A stretch of DNA of 64,000 bases. Source: Owenia fusiformis. Taxonomy: Eukaryota > Annelida > Polychaeta > Sabellida > Oweniidae. Of this stretch, positions 1 through 12,023 are shown piece by piece (the first letter of the stretch is position 1; the number at the start of each line of letters is the position of its first letter). Position numbers and translations under genes: made by a program. Below the pieces are notes generated by a model. It was not told the origin of the DNA and made no database searches. It saw nothing but the letters and a program-made list of their open reading frames with translations. The stretch covers positions 39,209,936 to 39,273,935 of the forward strand of contig CAIIXF020000006.1 in assembly GCA_903813345.2 (NCBI GenBank), given 5' to 3'.

Positions 1-1044
1 GGTAGACTCTGACTACAAGTTTATCTGGGCCGATCTTGGTGGTAAGTGTTTCATGACAAAAAGAGACCATTTATAAACACAACGTCTCTTAATTCAATGA
101 AATTCAGTTACACTTCGCAAGTTCGTCAGTTAAAAAATAAAATTATTTGTTTTAGACGACCATTACATAATTTACACAAAACAACATATTTCTTGAAGAC
201 AATATTTCGTAAATGTTTTTGGATTTTGAGAGACGATCGGTGAATCAAATTAAACCTAGAGCGAGCATCAAGATTCCCTGGAAAATTTGTGAAATGTCAA
301 GATAAAGTATGACGTTAAAGTCTCACAACGTTTTTGAATTTTTCTAGAAACATGGTTAGAAAGAATACTTCAAAATGTTCTATAAAGCGCATGGCACGTT
401 TTTAATAAGGTGAAACTGAACGCTGTTCATTTCATAAATGCAACTGTTCTGTATTTTTAGGGAAGGGGGCAGCGTCTGACGCTCAAATTTATAATGCCTC
501 AGAGCTCAAGCAGGGCATAGCTGATGGTTTCCTAAATCTCCCCGACCCCTCTCCACTCCCAAACGACAACCAGGAGGTACCGTATTTCTTTATAGGAGAT
601 GATGCATTCGCCCTCACACCAAACATGATGAAGCCGTATGGTGGCAAAGGAAGGAACGTGGAAGAGCGTATATACAACTACCGTCTGTCAAGGGCACGTC
701 GCTGTGTAGAAAACGCTTTCGGGATCATGGCGAACCGTTTTCAAGTGTTACTGACGACCATGGGCCATGCTCCTTCAACTGTTCGGTTGATTGTCCGCAC
801 CTGTATGGTACTACACAATCTGATGCGCATGAGGTATCCCCAAATGCAAAACCAACTCATCAACCAGCATGGTGATTACGCACACCCAGCTGGACATTGG
901 AGGGGAGCTAGAAATCTTGAAGATACACAAAGACAGGGGGGCCCGAATCGTGACAACCGGGAAGGCAAGAAACAACGCAATCTCCTCCGGCACTGGTGTA
1001 ACTGCGAGGCCGGGTCTGTACCATGGCAAGACAGGAAAATATGA
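1..1044 (+). CDS. PIF/Harbinger (HARBI1-like) transposase, 3' part with one intron
   Basis: Seen: an exon fragment at 2-41 reads VDSDYKFIWADLG and ends at a GTAAGT donor (42-47). The frame resumes after the acceptor ending at 460, and the split codon G|GG gives GGKGAASDAQIYNAS. The frame then runs open to the stop at 1042-1044. Family knowledge: this is the DDE_Tnp_4 nuclease layout of Harbinger transposases and the domesticated HARBI1. The expected acidic residues are present: D in VDSDY, D in GDDAF (about 598-612) and E in RRCVENAFG (about 700-725). The final 45 or so residues are low complexity. The protein should cut and join DNA at transposon ends, but the N-terminal half lies off the window, so activity cannot be judged. 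No partner Myb-like gene is visible. Confidence 0.85.
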
Positions 1045-1105
1045 ATACGTACACTCCTGGTCATGATTTTCCGAGGATATAGAGCAATTGAGACTTGTTA
1101 GGTTA

Positions 1106-1639
1106 TACAGGGTCAGACAAAAAAGGTAACCCAAACAAGTTTTAATAACTCAGTCTTCTAATATGGGTTTTAAGCCATATTTTGCACAAATGAATTTTGT
1201 TCACTGTTCTTTCATTGGTCTATTTCGAATGATCAAGCTCGCAATGGTAATTTTTAAAAACATGCTCCAAAATGGTCATTTTAAAAAAACATGCTCCAAA
1301 TGCCAAAACATACCAAAATAACACAATCTGAATTCCCAAAATTGTACCTTTGTGGCTTCACTAAAACAATAGAGTAGAAGGAAAATGAGAGAAATTACAC
1401 AAGATATTTGTGAGTGTGTTGTCAGAAAACTTCACCCGATACGTTCAAGTTTGCTTTCAAGACAAGACCGGCATTTCGGGCATGTTTGGTAAAATGACCA
1501 TGAAATGTTCACCGTTTTTGAGAAGACCAATGAAACTTATATTGAATAAGATTTAATTGTGCGAAATACGATCTTAAACCCATACTGGATGACTGAAATA
1601 TAAAGATTTGTTGAGGTTACCTTTTTGGATCACCCTGTA
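1106..1639. mobile_element. 530-bp mariner-type MITE with TA target duplication
   Basis: The left end CAGGGTCAGACAAAAAAGG (1108) is matched by the reverse complement of the right end, CAGGGTGATCCAAAAAGG (ending 1637). Pairing continues imperfectly for about 80 nt on each side. The element is flanked by TA on both sides. No transposase frame lies inside. The termini match those of the decayed mariner at 37999-39064, so this is probably a deleted derivative of a related Tc1/mariner family. Confidence 0.75.
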
Positions 1640-1740
1640 TATCAATAATTACACGTTAAACATATCTTCTGTGACAAGCAAATTGTTTTACAAAGACATT
1701 TGTGTTATTTAGTTCTTATTTACTATACAAGAGTAGATGA

Positions 1741-1970
1741 AAAAATTTCTAACCGTTGGCTCTAGATTTTATAATAAGAGGGGTTGGATCCTAAAACTTT
1801 AACACAAGACAGGGTAGTTAGTTTGCTTGATACTCTATAGCTATGAGTTTCATATAAATTATATGAAACTCATAGAGTTTCAAGCAAACTAACTACCCTG
1901 TCTCTTGTTAAAGTTTTAGCATCCAACTCCTCTTATTATAAAACCTAGAGCCAACGGTAAGAAACTTTTT
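1741..1970. repeat. Long foldback, arms about 110 nt with a 4-6 nt loop
   Basis: The stretch from 1741 to about 1854 is nearly the exact reverse complement of 1861-1970, with a few mismatches and small indels. The centre reads TTTCATATAAATTATATGAAA. If transcribed it would form one long hairpin RNA. It may be a foldback or MITE. There is no open reading frame. Confidence 0.85.
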
Positions 1971-2457
1971 GATCGATCCTTGTATGTATACTCAAAATAT
2001 TTTTTTAATCAGTAGAGACTTATGATTACTAGAGTATACAGGCGAGGTAACCTACATCTGATCTGGATTGGACAATACAATTAAACCAAAAGTCATTTTT
2101 ATAGCAATGATAGTTTGTGTGATATGTGTTTTGAACAAGGACTTTCACATGATGAGGAATTATGCCTGACATTATAAACTTATTTAGTTTCGATTGCACT
2201 TATGAAGAGAGTGGTGAGTAGGTAAACTAAACTTATGATGAATACACTGTGGAGGAACTCTTCAAAATGTTACGTAAACGGTCGCTGTTTTAATCATGAC
2301 GATCTTGAATATGAATACAAATGAAACTTTGTCATGATATATTATCTAGTCCTTGTCACTTTGCCATAATGTTATACCCACAATAAATTGAAAAGAGTAG
2401 ACAGATGTCCAAACTTATGTTCACATACAGACTAGTCCCAAAGATGAGTGATTTATA
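1971..2457. other. Intergenic DNA, nothing recognised
   Basis: AT-rich sequence with no coding frame, splice-bounded exon or clear repeat that I can support. Confidence 0.5.
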
Positions 2458-2980
2458 GAGAGCGGTTTCATGACGTTTTCAATGCGGTTTGGCGGTACCA
2501 ATGCGTTATCAATGCGTTCCGACCGGTGAAAACCCGGTTAAAGGAAGGTATAAACCCGTTGAAAACACGGTGACAATGGTAAGCCACTACTCTTTAAACA
2601 CGTTAGCCCGGTACTAGGTCGGTATAAAGCCGATGCAGACCCGGTATAAACCCGGTCATAAATTCAAAAAGAAATGCGACCGTCGCTGAATCGTCACCGT
2701 CTTGCCATAATTAGCCACACGGTGGCGAACGGTGAGCCTACACGGCAAGTGTGACCACAGCATTACAGGACACTGTGCGATCGCCGGCCGGGTTGTTAAC
2801 GGGCTTTGAACAGTGACTGGCCGATGCTCTGTCCCACATCGGCCGGAGCTCGGCCGCTGTCCATTAAAAAACCTCGTCCTCTGGTTGTCTCAGATGCACG
2901 GGACATCGGCCGATACTCGGCCGTGCACCGGCCGACGTGTTTTCCGATGTGGTTACGATGGGGCTGCGATGACATTGTGA
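2458..2980. repeat. CGG/CCGG-rich degenerate repeat, left part
   Basis: The sequence is GC-richer than its surroundings, with recurring short motifs (CGGTGAAAACC, GGTATAAACCCG, CGGCCGATACTCGGCC). The same style resumes at 4324-4500, so the block looks like one degenerate repeat split by the 1.34-kb insert described next. It contains two short overlapping frames with no recognisable product. Confidence 0.5.
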
Positions 2981-4322
2981 TGATCTGAGGAGACAAAACC
3001 TGAAATATTTTGTAAAAATAGCAGTCCCTTGTTGAAATGATGTTGAAGACATGAAGTTTTACCTTAGAATGCTGAATCGTTTAAATCAACTGAATTGTCC
3101 CTATGTTGTGGCAGAAGAACTAGCCGTTTGATTGTAGTTTGAAGAAGTTATGACATGAGACATGAGAATTCGTAGAAATTTCCAGGTGTCGTCCGCCATA
3201 TTGGATTGCATTCGAAAATAGTCTCACTTGACGACCAATACGTTTCGATGTTAAAATGTGATTCAACGCATTAAATATGGAATCTTCTACATAATAACTT
3301 AAAGATGAACTCTATGATCGTAATTATATATATGACGGCGATGTATGATACCGATAGCGTGGTAAAAATGGTGATTCTAGATTGACAATGGTGCGTGACG
3401 TCATTAATAATGCGTTCGTGATTGGTTCCTCTATAAAAGAGTGAGGCGGGGAATTTGAATTGTCTTTGGCATTGGTAACTCGGAGTGGCAACACGGACTC
3501 TGAATGGTGAGAGTCCGCGACAGCCCTATTAATGTTATTTGTAATATAATTTCCCGTCCCAAGTGTGTGTGAATGTTTGGAATTGTGTTTGAAATTGGTT
3601 TTGATGACATTTTGGTAGTGTTCTTTGAATAATTGTGTGTAGAAGTCCGCGACTGGTCCGCGACTTTTGTTAGAAAAGTCCGCGACTTTTGATGATTGTT
3701 GGATTTGTAATTCATGCTCTAGAATTGTATATCCCAGTGTGTGGATAGTGTTTCTAATTGTCTATGAATGATTTTTGAGGTATAATAACAGTGTGAAATG
3801 TGACGTTTAGTACGCGACTGAATGGAATAACTGACAGCTGATTTGGTCTAGACGTTTCTGGGCAATCGTGGTCAATTACCGAACAAATTTAGAGTCTTTC
3901 ATATAGTGAGTGACTATTGGTATGTGATTGATTGGGAATAAAAGGCACATTGATAATTCAGTTAGTATACATATATTGGCAAGAAACACTTAAAGAAGCA
4001 AGAACTTGGACCGCTACCATTATATTGATTAGTTCTTGGAATATGCACTGAGTGACCTTTGTGTGTGTGAAACCTGGTTGTTAGGGGATATTGGATGTGG
4101 AATAAATACTGATTGATGAATTATTAGTGGAGATATCATAGCAGTGACATATCTTCTACATATATTAGAGACATTTTGAATAGATAATCATCTTAATTGA
4201 GTGATTTAAGTGTACATATTATAGGTTAATAAACGTGTATATAGTATTGAATATAAACTAAGTGTCAGTTTCCTGAGTTAGCATCTGGGTCTAGTTGTGT
4301 AGAGACCTTGCATGCTACAACA
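2981..4322. mobile_element. Candidate solo LTR or similar insert
   Basis: The segment begins TGATCTGAGGAG and ends GCATGCTACAACA, so it has TG...CA ends. It separates two halves of a GC-rich repeat. Inside are a TATA-like CTATAAAAGAG at about 3431, a thrice-repeated GTCCGCGAC near 3645-3690, and AATAAA signals near 3949, 4101 and 4228. TGATGA occurs at both junctions (about 2978 and 4323), but the exact duplication boundary is ambiguous. No polyprotein or primer-binding site is visible. It is identified by structure only, with no family match. Confidence 0.35.
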
Positions 4323-4323
4323 T

Positions 4324-4500
4324 GATGAGGGAGCTCGGTGAGAGCCCGGTGAAATTTAACTCCGAAGTTAAAATTTCACCGAGCTACCACCGATGCGGTT
4401 TTAAGCAACAAACGCCACGGATGTCCGGCCGAGTTCGGTGAAAATTGCATCGCTGGCTCATCGTAACCTCATCGGCCGGGCTATGTTACTAGGCCATAAG
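4324..4500. repeat. CGG-rich repeat, right part, with a small hairpin
   Basis: This continues the degenerate GC-rich repeat of 2458-2980. It includes a hairpin at about 4351-4381, CGGTGAAATTTAACT pairing with AGTTAAAATTTCACCG. No coding content is seen. Confidence 0.45.
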
Positions 4501-5461
4501 ACACGCTCATACCGCCAATCCAATGTTTGGTAAGCTGCATCTCATAGGAAAATGGACAATAAATAAAAGGTAATATTAGGCCACTATCATTTCCCTTGGA
4601 TGGTTAAAATCGTTACTAAGATGTTCTAGCAGGCGGAATTGGCCCAGAATTTTAGTTGAAATATATATTTTATGTCCAGATTAAGAGATAAGTAAAACGT
4701 ATGATGGTTTTCGATTTGTTTTTCTCATTCGTACTCTCTTTAATTGATAACGAGCCATACATCAGACATACTTGGGCCGGTAAATGTATGTCATATGCAT
4801 AATATATTAAGTGTCAAATTATTAGGTCAAAATAGCACTTTTGAACAGCAAAATCTCCACATAAACGCTGTCCTAAAAGATCCGATGTTATCGGACATCG
4901 GACCAGATGTGATCGATGAGCAATATTCTAAAATTCCGAAAATATCTTGATTAAAGGATCACAGAATTCGAACATTACTTGAGTAAAATCTGTTGAGATC
5001 CGATGATATCGTCGAGTTTATGACGTGCTGATGATGAAATGGTGTTAGGGCTACTTTTGGGAGTTTACGAACCTTGATTTAATTGCCTTTATTAGAAGGG
5101 TTCCTCGTTATTAATACTATTGTAACATTTTGAACCAGACTGACACAGTAGAAATTAGCCTATCAACACTGTGATACCAGAGTCTGACACTCAAAGCTAA
5201 TGATCAGAAATGACTGATTAAGAGACTGCAATAGATGCAGAGATCTTAACTGATAAAATGTAACGTTAAGTTTGTAAGATCCTTTGGTCAGACTAAACAT
5301 GATCTAAAACAAATATACTACTAAGATATCAACAAAATTACACCCTGTGTGTGGTCTGTACTTGTTAAAAATGATTTAAAGGGGCAAAATCAATTTTCCT
5401 CGGGATATTTGACAAAACAGTCATGGGGTCTAACAGTCACTTCTAATGAAGCATAACAATC
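4501..5461. other. Intergenic DNA, nothing recognised
   Basis: AT-rich sequence with a few GATCCGAT/ATCGGAC-type short palindromic motifs around 4880-5010. No gene is supported. Confidence 0.45.
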
Positions 5462-6022
5462 ATACTCAAGGGGCGAGGAGGGAAATTCTCAATAAATGGA
5501 GTATAGTTGGTTTGGCAGCATTTTCAGTTAGGGGAGAGTCTTGGATGAAATTTCCACCTAGGTGATAGCTTCACAGAGTGGTAGGAAGTTCTTTTTTTGA
5601 AGAGTTAGCCCCCTACCCCACAAAAACACCCCATCCCGGGGAAAAAAATTGTTCACACTAAATAACCTTAGATATTTTGATGTTTGTAAGTGGCATACAT
5701 AGATATTATATATATGAATCATTTGCAGTATAATTGATGCCGATTACTCCTAAAAAAATTGAATTTTAGTACAAAGTGTGTACCCCAGGGGGCAAATTCG
5801 TGACCAATTTCCTTACTATTTTGATTCTAACTTTTCAACTAGACACTGTAAGAGGTTGAAAAAATTCATGTGAAGTGCCCAATAGAAGGGTTAGTAACCC
5901 TAAAAGATGCAAAGCCATGGAAGAAGTAGGAGCTGAGAAAATAATTGTTGATTTTTCGAAAAATTTGACATTTTTGACAACTGGATTTTGTGTATGACTA
6001 TAGCTGACCCCTATAGTTCCTG

Positions 6023-6695
6023 GATCCATCCCTCTATGATGATATATATGGTTTTATAGTGTGAAACTAAGATGTAAAACATAATTAAGATGGGTTTTAA
6101 GGAAGTTTAAGGTTTTAAACAAGTCCAAAATTTGAAAAATTGTAAATATAAGGTTTCAAATTTACGAATTCCAGGTAGAGCCATGGCAGACCCCTAAAGT
6201 TTCTAGATCCATCCCTCTATGGTGATACTTATGGTATTGCTGTATGGAACTAATATGTAAAACACAATTTAGATGGGTTTTAAGGAAGTTTAAGGTTTTA
6301 AACAAGTTCAAAATTTGAAAAATTGTAAATATAAGGTTTCAAATTTACGAATTTCAGGTATAGCCATGGCTGACCCTTATGGTTTTTACATCCGTACCTC
6401 TATGATTAAATATACACTTTTAGAGTGTGGGACTAAGATTTAACATACCCAAAATGAATTTTAAGAAAGTTTAAGGTTTTAAACAAGTCAAAAATTTGAA
6501 GAATTGTAAATGTAAGTTTTCAAATTTATGAATTTCAGGTATAGCCAAAGATGACCCTTATGTTTTTTTTTACATCTATACCTCAGTGATGAGATATATA
6601 TTTTTAGAGTATTTAACTAAAATGTAAAAGATGCATAAGATGAGTTTGAAGGAAGTTCAAGGTTTTAAACAAGTGCAAAATTTGAAAAATTGATC
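6023..6695. repeat. 183-bp tandem units in the left arm, four copies
   Basis: Each unit contains CATCC-TCTATG, then AAGTTTAAGGTTTTAAAC, then AATTTGAAAAATTGTAAAT. The copies diverge progressively toward the spacer. The mirror set lies at about 9840-10510. Confidence 0.8.
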
Positions 6696-6850
6696 TCGAA
6701 AATTGGTGAAATTCACGTTATTCAGGTTCGAAGGTTATGAGCATAATAGTAATAACAACTGTGATATCATAGCTTAGAGACTAGGTGTAGAATATATACC
6801 TGTTGCAGCAGTTAGTCTGCTGCATATAAATGGAGTGAAAAGTCATGAAC

Positions 6851-7371
6851 TACAGTAAAATCTTTCTAATCTGAATGCTACTAGATATAGTATTTGGACC
6901 AGCTAAAAGCCTTCAAATTAGAAGTGTTTGAATTTTGAGGTTTTTACATCTGCAATATTCTGGATTTTGAAGAAATATGAATTCATTCTCAATGAAAAAT
7001 ATTAATAAATATTAATAATATTTATACTGACCACCCAAAAAGCTTAATAGCATTCCAAAATCCAATTCAAAAGTTTTGATATCATAACAATTCAGTGTTA
7101 AACTGACAATATTTGAGCAATTTTGTAAGAAATATGTGATATTTGGTAAAAAAAGTTCAAGTAAAACAGGTTGATTTTTTAAATATGAGTGTTCACTGTT
7201 CGAATTAAGAGGTGTTCAGATTTCAATTTTTAAACATAGGAGTCAATGGGAGGAAGGAAAAATTGAACTGGGGAAAAGTGTTCAGATTGGTTGGTTTTCA
7301 GATAAGTCAGGTGTTGGGATGATTGGTAGGTGTTCACAATAGTCAGATGTTGGGATATACAGGTTTCACTG
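6851..7371. repeat. CAGTAAAACC-type TIR repeat, expanded copy
   Basis: The copy starts ACAGTAAAATCTTTCTAATC and ends GATATACAGGTTTCACTG. Internal GTTCAGATT/GGTGTTCA motifs are those of the family seen again at about ten other places in the window. At about 520 bp it is longer than most copies, so it carries extra internal sequence. Confidence 0.6.
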
Positions 7372-9129
7372 CTGATATATCATTCATACAAGATGATGAA
7401 CTAGAACTACTGTACAAGATGCCTTTGATAATTTTTACCACAATGTTATACTATGTCAGGAAAAGAAAGCACCCATGACACTGTGCTTGTACAACTTGAA
7501 AATCAACAACACTTTAACATTTGATAAAGGTGTCTACCAAATGAGTAATCCACATAAATTCAAATACAAGCACTTGGCATGCTATTCCCTATGCTCATTA
7601 GTTTCATTAGTTTCTCTAGAATCTAAAATTGACCTTGGGTTTATGAGAGTAGTAAATTGGAATGCAGTTATATGGAATATTGAATTGGCTGGAATTGGAC
7701 ACACTTTGCCTAGAAATGTGTGAGTAAACTATGATCTTATATGGATACAAACAGTTCGTTTGACAATGATCATCTATCTTATCCTGTAAAATCAGAACTT
7801 AAAAAGGGGTTTGAAATGGAGATCGATGAAACCATACCACAAATTGATAAAACTTTCGTGATTGATGCAATGGCTATGAAAATGAAGATTAACTTATATG
7901 TTGAAATTTGGAGAGTTTTGGAAAGCTATATTTGACTACTCCATCAAATCTAGTAAAGGAGCCCAAAGAATAGATTTCATATTAGACTCCTAGCTAGTTG
8001 TCTCCATCAGTAAAGGATTCTGAAAGAATGCGAAGAATGGATGCTTCCCCTATTGAACTTTAATCCATAGAAGAAATTACACCATTACTTAAAAATATGA
8101 ATACCTTTGTCCAAGTAATATAAGACAAATTTTCAAAGATTACAAAGAAATTCAATAAAGCAGCATTCTAAAAGTGTGCCAAATGTCAAGATTGTTTTAA
8201 GTGGAACTACTGGAGAGAACTCAAATATCTGTGAAAATGATAACTGAAATCTCCTGTTAAATTCCACTCCCGAAGAGGCTGATTTTAAAATTATTCACTC
8301 TGTTTTACATTCAGCAGAACATGTGGGACTGCAGTAATTTGCATCAAATGACACTGATATTATAATTTTATGACTATCATTTCAATAAATGAAAAAAATT
8401 CTTCAACTATGCTAGAAAATTTCATCTGCAAAGTCAGTATGTAAACATTTTCTTCAATGTCTGTTTGTTTGAAACATATTGATCATATCACCATATATAC
8501 TTTATTGATCTACATGAAGATTTTAATGTGACAAGACCCTTTTACCCTAGAGTTCCTTATATCATTGCACTAACGGAAGTTTCTAGGCCCGGGGGGGGGT
8601 ATGATCCTTATAATTCTTATTTTCCCAAATAATTACTGTTGCCTGATGACAAATTGTTTTATTGGGAGTGTAGTGATTATAATTTGATAAGTCATAACAA
8701 CATTTTGTATTAGGAGATGATCATTGCTTAATTACAGAAGGGGCATAACAAAATATAGAGAAAACATGTTTCTTTTAATTAACCATGTCTTTATGTATTT
8801 TGATAATGCAGAACATTACATCGAACATGTTGATGTGAAAAAGTAAAAATGCTTTATCACATAATAAATATCATCAAATAATAATTAACTAGTTATAATC
8901 CATTTAATCAATCAATTACTACACTGTATACGATATCCCTAGGAGCAGTTACACTTACTGGGGGATTTATTAACCTCTCACCCCCTTAGGAACTCAAGGG
9001 TTAAGTCCTCAACTCTAATGATTTTTCTTTTAACAATACATGTAACATGGATCAAACCTGACCACAATATTTTCAACATCTAATTTCTAAGCTAAGTCAT
9101 ACATTCAAAAAGAGGGACATCCAGGGCTA
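7372..9129. other. Spacer of the giant inverted repeat, no gene
   Basis: AT-rich DNA. Short open frames (7475-7723, 7741-7935) have no family signature and no splice support. A G-run lies near 8590. I see nothing functional. Confidence 0.45.
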
Positions 9130-9830
9130 TACCTGAAATCGTAAAGGAGGACTGAAAGTATCGCAACAGATTTCAGCAATCATATGTTGGATTTTGGCTA
9201 TTTTCTGAGGATTTGAGGAGGTGCATATTTCATGTTGCATGTTAGGCCAATGCATTTCCTCCAGGAAAAGCACCCATAGATATGATAAAATAATTTCTAT
9301 TTTGAGACAGGGAAGGTGCAAACAACCCATCCACATGCATAAATATATATGTGTATATGTATGAATATATGTGTTTTACATACAGTTAACCCCTTTAAAT
9401 GAAAAATACATTCCATCAGGGATTTTAAAGATATCAAATATGGGTGACCAAAATTAAGCTGAAAGCAATGGATCACATGAGTTTTACCTATGGGAAAATA
9501 ACAGGAAAATATTGTTTTCCGCTTTATCTAAAAGAAATTTATCCTTTTAATGGTTAACTATGTCTCAAACGCAACATATTGCAACAAAAATTGAAAAACC
9601 AGGGGTGAACAGGGTTGAAAATCAGGACGACATTTCCCCAAAAACATGTGGGTGGATTGTTTTCACCTTCGCTGTCTCAAATTCCAAACTATTTTATCAT
9701 CTCTAAGAGCTCTTTTCCCATAGGTAATGCAATGGCCTATCATATGCACCTGCTTAAATCCTCAGAAAACAGACAAAATCCAACATATGACTCTCTGAAA
9801 TCTGTTGCGATACTTTCCGTGCTCCTTTGA
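9130..9830. repeat. Inner inverted repeat, about 200-bp arms
   Basis: 9130-9340 pairs with 9640-9830; shared elements include CAACATATGA and TATCGCAACAGATTTCAG. Related sequence recurs at 27710-27880 (GATTTTAAAGATATC, then AAGCAATGGATC, then CCAACATATGACT), so it is a dispersed family. Confidence 0.7.
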
Positions 9831-11075
9831 GACCTGATATTTCTCAATTTTTCAAATATTGCACTTGTTAAAATTCTTAAACTTCCTTAAAATTCATCTT
9901 CAGTATGTTTTACATCTTAGTTTCACACTCTAAAAGTATATGTTTCATCATAGAAGTATTGATGAAAAAGCCATAAGGGTCATCCATGGCTATACCTAAA
10001 ATTCGTAAATTTGAAACCTTATATTTACAATTTTTCAAATTTTGGACTTGTTTTAAATCATTAACTTCCTTAAAACCCATCTAAATTATGTTTTACATCT
10101 TTAGTTCCATACTTAAAAACCATAAATATCATCAAAGAGGGATGGATCTAGAAACTATAGGGGTCAGCCATGGCTATAGCTGGAATTCTTAAATTTGAAA
10201 CCTTACATTTACAATTTTTCGAATTTTGGACTTGTTTAAAACCTATAACTTCCTTAAAACCCATCTAATTTATGTTTTACATCTTAGTTTCACACTATGA
10301 AAGCATAAATATCATCAAAGATGGATGGATCTAGAAACAATATGGGTCAGCCATGGCTATACCTGGAATTCGTAAATTTGAAACCTTATATTTACAATTT
10401 TTCAAATTTTGGACTTGTTTAAAACCTTTAACTTCCTTAAAACCCATCTAAATTATGTTTTACATCTTAGTTCCACAGTATAAAACCATAAATATCATCA
10501 TAGAGGGATGGATCTAGAAACTATAGGGGTCAGCTATAGTCATACACAAAATCCAGTTGTCAAAAATGTCAAATTTTTCGAAAAATCAACAATTTTTTTT
10601 TCAGCTCCTACTTCTTCAATGGCTTTGCATCTTTCAGGGTTACTAACCCTGCTATTGGGCACTTCACATGAATTTTTTCAACCTCTTACAGTGTCTAATT
10701 AAAAAGTTAGAATCAAAACAGTAAGAAAATGAGTCACGAATTTGCCCCCTGGGGTACACACTTTGTACTGATATTCAAATTCTTTAGGAGTAATCAGCAT
10801 CAATAATACTGCAAATGATTCATATATATAATATCTATGTATGTCACTTACAAACATCAAAATATCTAAGGTTATTTAGTGTGAACAATTTTTTCCCCAG
10901 GGTAGGGTGTTTTTGGGGGGTGGGGGGCTAACTCCTCAAAAAAAAGAACTTCCTACCACTCTGCGAAGCTATCACCTAGGTGGAAATTTCATCCAAGACT
11001 CTCCCCTATCTGAAAATACTGCCAAACCAACTATACACCATTTATTGAGAATTTTCCTCCTCGCCCCTTGAGTAT

Positions 11076-11860
11076 CATCCATTATGAGATCACACAATTC
11101 ACATGACCATTATAATAGTTCACAACAGTCATCAGCCCATACTATTTGACAATTTAATGTGTTTAATAGCTTACTTGACAACTTATTATGTATTTAAACA
11201 TGGTTAATGGGGGCTATTATATCTAGTTTTTTATTTCCCCTGGGTGCCTTGATTTCAAGTTACTATGGCAACCATTTCTTATTTAATGTTTCTGTTATTC
11301 TAAATATTGTTTGCTGGATTAATAAAACATCCCATGTTGCACATTCTGTAAACATTTCATAGGAAAATATTGAAGAATAAAGAAATTAGAGAGATATTAT
11401 GAGAACTTTATGATCAACCCTCGTATGCAACGTATGACAGTAAAACGGATGTGATATATTTGCACCTATTGTATCTTTGAATCAAATGGAGTAAATACAG
11501 CCATGGTTCTTACTTATTTAAGATGTAAAACATCATTCTAATATTTAGAAGTTGAATTTAGCGATTTGATAGTAAATATCGCATTAACAGATTAAGTACC
11601 CTTTATTCTGCAAACATGAGTGCCTGGAACAACAGGAGTTTATTAACTTATCCCCTACATTTTCAGACATCTTCGGGTCTTTGCTCGGTGGTAGATTGTA
11701 TATAGGTGGGTAGAATTTCCCCCCATGTATATGTATCCACCCAAGGTGTGGCTACAGGAGAGGGGGTTGAGTCTTAAATATACATTTATGTATATTTTGG
11801 AAAATCAATTAAAGGTGCTGATCTAAGAGAATAGTTTATAAAGACTGACATCTATTTAAG
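11076..11860. other. Intergenic DNA, nothing recognised
   Basis: No coding frame or splice-bounded exon. A short C-run sits near 11720. Confidence 0.45.
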
Positions 11861-12023
11861 GAATAAATAATGGTAGGCCATTCAATATGGTGAAATTCAG
11901 CATGACGAGTTGGACAGAGTGTCCTACAAAGCACAAACTGAAGGTGAGTGCATTGTATTTGTACTGACATTCTGTCCAACGAGTGTAGAATTGAACATAT
12001 TGAATGGCCTATCCTTATTTACT
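11861..12023. repeat. Small MITE-like inverted repeat
   Basis: The left end AAATAATGGTAGGCCATTCA and the right end TTGAATGGCCTATCCTTATTT pair. Inner TTGGACAGAGTG pairs imperfectly with TTCTGTCCAACG. The total is about 160 bp with arms of roughly 60 nt. Confidence 0.65.

Larger units (their letters stand above)
5462..11075. mobile_element. Giant inverted-repeat element, about 1.24-kb arms
   Basis: The left arm (5462 to about 6695) begins ATACTCAAGGGGCGAGGAGG. The right arm (about 9830-11075) is its reverse complement along its length: both carry the CCACCTAGGTGATAGC region, the block at 5835-6030 matched at 10510-10700, and the tandem units. Each arm holds four 183-bp units starting near GATCCATCCCTCTATG (left: 6023, 6206, 6390, 6573). 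The 3.1-kb spacer has no transposase frame. It contains a CAGTAAAATC-type MITE (6851-7371) and a smaller nested inverted repeat (9130-9340 against 9640-9830). No convincing target duplication was found. It is probably a large non-autonomous TIR or foldback transposon. Confidence 0.75.

Noticed and set aside
2796-3052. Overlapping 60-66 residue frames on both strands
   Set aside because: They arise from the GC-rich palindromic repeat, where stops are rare in all frames.
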